From an uncultured Alphaproteobacteria bacterium (GTDB lineage Bacteria > Pseudomonadota > Alphaproteobacteria > Sphingomonadales > Sphingomonadaceae): a stretch of DNA of 11,318 nt. Shown here in pieces: positions 7,162 through 11,318 of the stretch (positions within the stretch are counted from its first letter, which is position 1; each line of letters starts with the position of its first letter). The DNA lies in assembly GCA_903939555.1 (NCBI GenBank), contig CAJAHV010000150.1, positions 1 to 11,318 of the forward strand, read 5' to 3'. Under the pieces are notes generated by a model. The model ran no database searches. It was not told the DNA's origin and worked only from the letters and a program-made list of their open reading frames with translations. The translations under genes and the position numbers were made by a program.

Positions 7162-9114
7162 TCAGCAGCTTCGCCAGATCGCCAGGTCGTGCGGGTCGAT
7201 CGTCCGGCTGCCGAGCAGAAAGTCGGCTCCCTCCGGCGCCGGCGCCGAAACTGCGCTTGCGCCATAGTTGATCGCAAAAACCAGATCGCCGCGCCGGCGT
7301 AGCCGCAGGTCGTTCTCGAGCGGTGTGACCGCAATATCGGCTTCGGCGCACAGGCTGGTAAAAAACGCCGCAAGAAAAGCCTCGTCGGTCAGCGTTGCCA
7401 GATAATGCACCCGGCCGTGGCGAACCAGTGCCGGGCTGCCGTCTTCATAGCTCGCCAGCACCCGGGCATCGCCGGGATCGAGGCTTTCGCGCCAACTGGT
7501 ACTGGCATAGTCGCGGCCGTTGAAGCTGATCGCCCCCGGACAATCGGCGCGCAGGGTTTCGACCGACAGCACCCGTATCGGCAGCAGGCCTCGTAACGCC
7601 CCCGGGGGAAGGCCGTCCGCTATGGTCAGGTCCTTGGTTTTTGCCCCCGAGCGCGGGCCAAGGACGACAAGCGCATGCGTGTCTGCCAGCCTGGCGACCG
7701 CGAGGCTGTCGGGCATCGCCAGCGCCGGGGCGAGCACGATCCTGTAGCCTGCCACCGGCGCACCGGGCGCGACGAAATCGACATCGACCCCAAGCCGGCG
7801 CAGCGCGCGATACCAGCCATGGACGATGGCGGTATAATCATAACCGCGCCCCTGCGCCTCGATATCGGACAAATATTGGGCTTCAATATCGATGATGATG
7901 GCGACCGGCGCCGGGGTTGGCTCGGGCAGCGCGATCTGTCCCAGTTCGGCGGCGAGCAAGGCGATTTCGGGCCAGGCTTCGGCTTCGGACGAATCGGGGC
8001 GGAGCAGCCCAGCGTGCATCTGTTCCTGCGCGAACGGGGCCTGGCGCCAGCGGAAGAAACTGACCACCGCAGCGCCATGGGCAAAGGCTTCCCAGCTCCA
8101 TAGCCGCACCATGCCGGGCGCCGGGCGCGGATTGTGGCGTGCCCAGTTCACCGGGCCGGGTTGCTGCTCCATCACCCAGAAGGGCCGGCCGGTCAGCCCG
8201 CGGGTCTGATCGAACAACACGGCCTGCATATCGGGGTGGCCGGTGCGCATATAGGGCGCGAAATCGGCTGCCGGTGCGTGCGCCAGCGCCAGATCGGCGC
8301 GGCCGAGCGGATAATTGTCGTAGGAGGCAAAATCGAGTGGCGCGGCCAGCGCATGATTGTCGACGCCGGTTTCATCCATGGGGATGAAGTTATGGGTTAT
8401 GAAACGCCCGGGGGCATGGTCGCGCAAGATCGCGCAGGTGGCATCATGAAAGCGCACCACCATGTCAGAGGCATAGCGCCGCCATGCCAGCCGGTGGGCC
8501 GGGCTGGTTTCGGTGACGGCGCCGACCGGCAGTTCGATTTCAGCGAAGCTGCGATATTCCATCGACCAGAAGACATTGCCCCAGGCGGCGTTGAGTGCGC
8601 CGATATGGCCATAGCGTTCGGCGAGCCAGCGACGGAAGCCATCGCGCGCCGCGGGCGAAGCGGACAGCGCCGTATCGTGGCAGCAGAGCTCGTTATCGGT
8701 CTGCCAGCCGACGACATGCGGGTTGTCACCATAGCGTTCGGCAAGCACGCGGGTGATGCGCAGCGCCGCATCAAGCCAGGTCTCGCTCGAAAAATCATTG
8801 TGTCGGCGCGATCCGAAACCTCGCACGCGGCCGCTGCGGGGATCTACCGGCATGATGTCGGGGTGCGCGTCGACGAGCCATTTCGGCGGTGTGGCGGTGG
8901 GGGTGCACAATACCACCTGCAATCCGGCCTTGCCGAGCGTGACAATGGCACGGTCGAGCCAGTCGAAATCATACCGACCGGGGTCTGGTTCCAGCCGGCT
9001 CCAGGCGAATTCGCCGATGCGGACATAGCGCAGGCCAAGCGCAGTCATGCGGGCGGCGTCGCGCGCCCACCAGTCCTGTGGCCAATGTTCGGGATAATAG
9101 CACACACCAAGCAT
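7162..9114 (-). CDS. Beta-galactosidase, glycoside hydrolase family 42
   Basis: This enzyme hydrolyses terminal beta-D-galactosides such as lactose or plant galacto-oligosaccharides. The 650-residue protein opens MLGVCYYPEHWPQDWW, the usual GH42 beginning, without a signal peptide, so substrates must be imported. The TIM barrel covers about residues 1-380. The acid/base is E142 (GWQTDNEL) and the nucleophile E316 (FWVMEQQPG), close to E141 and E312 of Thermus A4 beta-galactosidase. A GATase-like trimerisation domain follows from about 400 (APVAIIIDIEAQY), with a small beta-domain at the C terminus. After NELCCHDTAL the zinc-binding cysteine cluster of the Thermus enzyme is absent (SASPAARDGF instead). 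The ATG has AAGG at 9119-9122 with a 4-nt spacer. It is divergent from the alpha-galactosidase gene across a 129-bp region filled by tandem repeats. Confidence 0.95.
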   Translation of the reverse strand: MLGVCYYPEHWPQDWWARDAARMTALGLRYVRIGEFAWSRLEPDPGRYDFDWLDRAIVTLGKAGLQVVLCTPTATPPKWLVDAHPDIMPVDPRSGRVRGFGSRRHNDFSSETWLDAALRITRVLAERYGDNPHVVGWQTDNELCCHDTALSASPAARDGFRRWLAERYGHIGALNAAWGNVFWSMEYRSFAEIELPVGAVTETSPAHRLAWRRYASDMVVRFHDATCAILRDHAPGRFITHNFIPMDETGVDNHALAAPLDFASYDNYPLGRADLALAHAPAADFAPYMRTGHPDMQAVLFDQTRGLTGRPFWVMEQQPGPVNWARHNPRPAPGMVRLWSWEAFAHGAAVVSFFRWRQAPFAQEQMHAGLLRPDSSEAEAWPEIALLAAELGQIALPEPTPAPVAIIIDIEAQYLSDIEAQGRGYDYTAIVHGWYRALRRLGVDVDFVAPGAPVAGYRIVLAPALAMPDSLAVARLADTHALVVLGPRSGAKTKDLTIADGLPPGALRGLLPIRVLSVETLRADCPGAISFNGRDYASTSWRESLDPGDARVLASYEDGSPALVRHGRVHYLATLTDEAFLAAFFTSLCAEADIAVTPLENDLRLRRRGDLVFAINYGASAVSAPAPEGADFLLGSRTIDPHDLAIWRSC

Positions 9115-9119
9115 ATCGC

Positions 9120-9125
9120 CTTATA
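9120..9125 (-). promoter_or_regulatory. -10-like TATAAG just before the beta-galactosidase start
   Basis: Read on the minus strand, TATAAG matches TATAAT at 5 of 6 bases and ends only 5 nt before the ATG at 9114. If it is a real -10 box, transcription would start at or next to the start codon, giving a nearly leaderless mRNA. The hexamer 17 nt upstream (GTGCAA, in the first tandem repeat) is a poor -35. The same bases also overlap the AAGG that could be a ribosome binding site, so the two readings compete. Confidence 0.3.
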
Positions 9126-9138
9126 ACGGCCGACACAC

Positions 9139-9218
9139 GCTCTTGCACAGTCACCGACTTGCATAGGCACCGACTTGCATAGGCACCGTCTCGCACAGGC
9201 ACTGTCTTGCACAGTCGC
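9139..9218. repeat. Five tandem 16-bp repeats in the galactosidase divergent region
   Basis: Five contiguous 16-bp units start at 9139, 9155, 9171, 9187 and 9203. The consensus is CGTCTTGCACAGGCAC. Units 2 and 3 are identical (CGACTTGCATAGGCAC); the others match the consensus at 13, 15 and 13 of 16 positions. TGCAYAG and the C at unit position 14 are fully or nearly fully kept, while positions 1-3 and 13 vary. The array lies 24 bp from the beta-galactosidase ATG and 25 bp from the alpha-galactosidase ATG, so it fills nearly the whole shared control region. It may be a set of regulator binding sites on both genes, or a minisatellite. I know of no named element with this unit. Confidence 0.9.
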
Positions 9219-9243
9219 GACGTTGCGGCGAAAGCTGTGCGCC

Positions 9244-11318
9244 ATGTCGATCCCTCCTTTTGTGCGCCTCGATGGTGCGGCGGTCACGCTGGTGCTGGCA
9301 ACGGCAGGCGGGCCGATGGCGCTGTACTGGGGTCCGCGCCTGCCCGCTGGCATCGACCCGGCGGCGCTGGTGCGGCTTGGCCATCGCGGCCCGGCGCCGG
9401 CGTCGCCCGCAGTGCCGCCGCCACTATCGCTGACTCCGCAGGCCGGGGATGGCTGGCCCGGGCGGCCCGGGCTGGCGGCGCATCGTGCCGGGCAGGGCTG
9501 GGCGAGCCTTTGCCGGCTGGAGGATGTGCAAGCGACGTCGACAACGGCCGTTTTCCTGTCGCGCGATGCCGGCAATGGCCTGGTGCTGGTGCATGAACTG
9601 GCGATCTCGGGCGATGTGCTGGTGGCGACGACGCGGCTGTCGAATGCCGGGACTGACGCGCTGGCGGTTGAAGCGCTCGCCGCGCCGGTGCTGCCGATCC
9701 CGGGGTTCGTTACCGATCTCATCGGCTTTGACGGACGCTGGGCGGGCGAATTCCAGCTGCGGCGGCAGCCTCGGACGCCGGGTTCGCTGGTGCGCGAAAA
9801 CCGCCGGGGGCGAACCAGCCATGATGCCTTTCCCGGACTGATCGCCTGCACATCGACCTGTGACGAGCGCCAGGGTCTCGCCTATGGCTGGCATCTTGGC
9901 TGGAGTGGCAACCATCGGCTGGCGGTCGAGACGTTGTCGGATGGCCGGGCATTGGTGATGGCCGAAGCGTTATATCTGCCGGGCGAAATCCGCCTCGAAC
10001 CCGGTGCCAGCCTTATCAGCCCGACGCTCTTCGCCAGTGTCAGCGACAAAGGATTGTCGGTGCTGTCGCGGCAGTTTCACGCGTTCGTGCGTGCCCGGCC
10101 CGAACACGCCCGGCTGCGCGCCAAGCCGCGCCCGGTGCATTACAACAGCTGGGAAGCGGTCTATTTTGATCATGACCCGGTGGTGCTTGCCGATCTTGCC
10201 GTACGCGCCGCAGCGCTGGGGGTGGAACGCTTCGTGCTCGACGACGGCTGGTTCAAAGGGCGGCGCGATGACCGTGCCGGGCTCGGCGACTGGACGGTCG
10301 ATACCGGTGTCTATCCGGAGGGCCTGGCGCCGCTGATCGCGCAGGTGCAGGCGCTCGGCATGGAGTTCGGCCTTTGGGTCGAACCCGAAATGGTCAATCC
10401 TGATAGCGATCTCCATCGCGCCCATCCCGAATGGGTGCTGGGCGTTGCCGGCGCCGCACAGCTTGATTTCCGTCACCAGCTGGTGCTCGATTGTGGACGT
10501 AACGAGGTGCAAGATCATTTGTTCACTGCACTCGATGCGCTGCTGCGCAATCACGACATTGCCTATCTGAAATGGGACATGAACCGTGATCTCAGTCACC
10601 CGGGCGGCAGCGATGGCCGGGCCGGGGCGGTGGCGCATGTCCGGGGCGTTTATGATCTGCTCGCCCGGTTGCGCGCGGCGCATCCAGCGGTCGAGATCGA
10701 AAGCTGTGCCTCGGGCGGCGGCCGCGCCGATTATGGCGTGCTGGCGCTGACCGACCGGATCTGGACATCGGATTCAAACGACGCGCTCGACCGGCTGGCG
10801 ATCCAGCGCGGCTTCTCGCATTTCTTTCCGTCCGAAGTGATGGGTGCCCATGTCGGGCCGGCCAGTTGCCATATCACCGGGCGGCGGCTGACGATGGCCG
10901 TGCGCGTCGCCACGGCGCTGTTCGGGCATTTGGGGATGGAACTCGATCTTCGTGAACTGGATAGCCGCGATGCTGCGGATCTGGCGGCCGGGGTAGCGCT
11001 GTACAAGACGCATCGCGCGCTGATCCACGGTGGCGACCTGTTCCGGCTCGACGCCGAGGTCGGCGTGACGGCTGCCATGACCGTCGCTCCCGACCAGAGC
11101 GAGGCGCTGCTGTCATGGACGGTGGTGACCGAAGCGCCCGGCTATTTCGGCGCGCCGCTGCGCTTGGCAGGTCTCGACGCGGCGGCCGATTATCGTATTT
11201 CTAGGGTGTGGCCGCCGCGCCTTGCGGTCGAATGGACGGCAACAGACGGTGCAGTGCTAGCTGGTTCGCTGCTCATGCAGGCGGGGTTGCAGCCGCCACG
11301 GCTGCGGCCCGAGACGGC
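9244..11318 (+). CDS. Alpha-galactosidase, glycoside hydrolase family 36 (3' end outside the window)
   Basis: This enzyme removes terminal alpha-1,6-galactose from raffinose, stachyose, melibiose or galactomannan fragments. The frame is open from the ATG at 9244 (MSIPPFVRLDGAAVTLVLA) to the edge, 691 codons plus two bases. Bacterial GH36 enzymes have about 700-730 residues, and the last visible residues (MQAGLQPPRLRPET) look like the usual C terminus, so little is missing. An N-terminal beta-sandwich covers about 1-295. The barrel shows HYNSWEAVYF near 300, DDGWF at 333-337, GLWVEPEMVNPDSDL, YLKWDMNRD with nucleophile D445, CASGGGRADYG from 488, and TSDSNDALDR with acid/base D510. No signal peptide is seen, so it is cytosolic. 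The ribosome binding site is weak (GCGAAAG about 9 nt upstream). It is divergent from the beta-galactosidase gene across the 16-bp repeat array. Confidence 0.95.
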   Translation, partial: MSIPPFVRLDGAAVTLVLATAGGPMALYWGPRLPAGIDPAALVRLGHRGPAPASPAVPPPLSLTPQAGDGWPGRPGLAAHRAGQGWASLCRLEDVQATSTTAVFLSRDAGNGLVLVHELAISGDVLVATTRLSNAGTDALAVEALAAPVLPIPGFVTDLIGFDGRWAGEFQLRRQPRTPGSLVRENRRGRTSHDAFPGLIACTSTCDERQGLAYGWHLGWSGNHRLAVETLSDGRALVMAEALYLPGEIRLEPGASLISPTLFASVSDKGLSVLSRQFHAFVRARPEHARLRAKPRPVHYNSWEAVYFDHDPVVLADLAVRAAALGVERFVLDDGWFKGRRDDRAGLGDWTVDTGVYPEGLAPLIAQVQALGMEFGLWVEPEMVNPDSDLHRAHPEWVLGVAGAAQLDFRHQLVLDCGRNEVQDHLFTALDALLRNHDIAYLKWDMNRDLSHPGGSDGRAGAVAHVRGVYDLLARLRAAHPAVEIESCASGGGRADYGVLALTDRIWTSDSNDALDRLAIQRGFSHFFPSEVMGAHVGPASCHITGRRLTMAVRVATALFGHLGMELDLRELDSRDAADLAAGVALYKTHRALIHGGDLFRLDAEVGVTAAMTVAPDQSEALLSWTVVTEAPGYFGAPLRLAGLDAAADYRISRVWPPRLAVEWTATDGAVLAGSLLMQAGLQPPRLRPET

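Noticed and set aside
8134..9126. 330-codon open frame on the plus strand opposite the GH42 gene
   Set aside because: Antisense to a well-supported hydrolase; no domain or ribosome binding site.
9139..9218. CRISPR array interpretation of the 16-bp repeats
   Set aside because: The units are contiguous with no unique spacers and are shorter than CRISPR repeats; no cas genes are present.
9045..9851. 268-codon minus-strand frame that crosses the 16-bp repeats and the GH36 gene
   Set aside because: It overlaps both galactosidase genes and the repeats, and reads as Ser/Arg/Pro-rich noise. The GH36 frame on the other strand is unambiguous.

Overview
The window is GC-rich, densely coded DNA without rRNA, tRNA, CRISPR or a transposase gene. 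Codon usage and the sequence type of PurB, PriA and 3-hydroxybutyrate dehydrogenase suggest an alphaproteobacterium, most likely in the Sphingomonadales; that placement is inferred from protein flavour only.

Layout. (1) 2-499 (+): 3' end of an unidentified conserved protein gene. (2) 557-1855 (-): purB, adenylosuccinate lyase, with its key active-site residues in place. (3) 1956-4127 (+): priA, the replication-restart helicase, divergent from purB. (4) 4168-5016 (-): SMP-30/gluconolactonase-type sugar lactonase. (5) 5187-6098 (+): D-galactose 1-dehydrogenase of the Gfo/Idh/MocA family. (6) 6140-6922 (-): D-3-hydroxybutyrate dehydrogenase. (7) 7162-9114 (-): GH42 beta-galactosidase. (8) 9244 to the right edge (+): GH36 alpha-galactosidase, cut off probably only a few residues before its end.

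From about 4.1 kb onward the window reads as an island for galactoside use. Two hydrolases without signal peptides would release galactose from beta- and alpha-galactosides in the cytoplasm. Galactose dehydrogenase would oxidise it to galactonolactone, and the lactonase would open that to galactonate. These are the first steps of the oxidative, non-phosphorylating De Ley-Doudoroff route, not the Leloir pathway. Galactonate dehydratase, KDPGal kinase and aldolase, a transporter and a regulator are not in the window. The 3-hydroxybutyrate dehydrogenase between these genes belongs to polyhydroxybutyrate/ketone-body metabolism and is the odd one out.

The two most striking non-coding structures each fill the control region of a divergent sugar-gene pair. 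Between lactonase and galactose dehydrogenase lies a 133-bp nested palindrome (5047-5179) with 24-bp perfect inner arms and 19-bp outer arms bordered by CTAG. Between the two galactosidases lies an array of five 16-bp direct repeats (9139-9218). Neither is explained by the genes; the first may be a MITE-like element, the second an operator array or a minisatellite.
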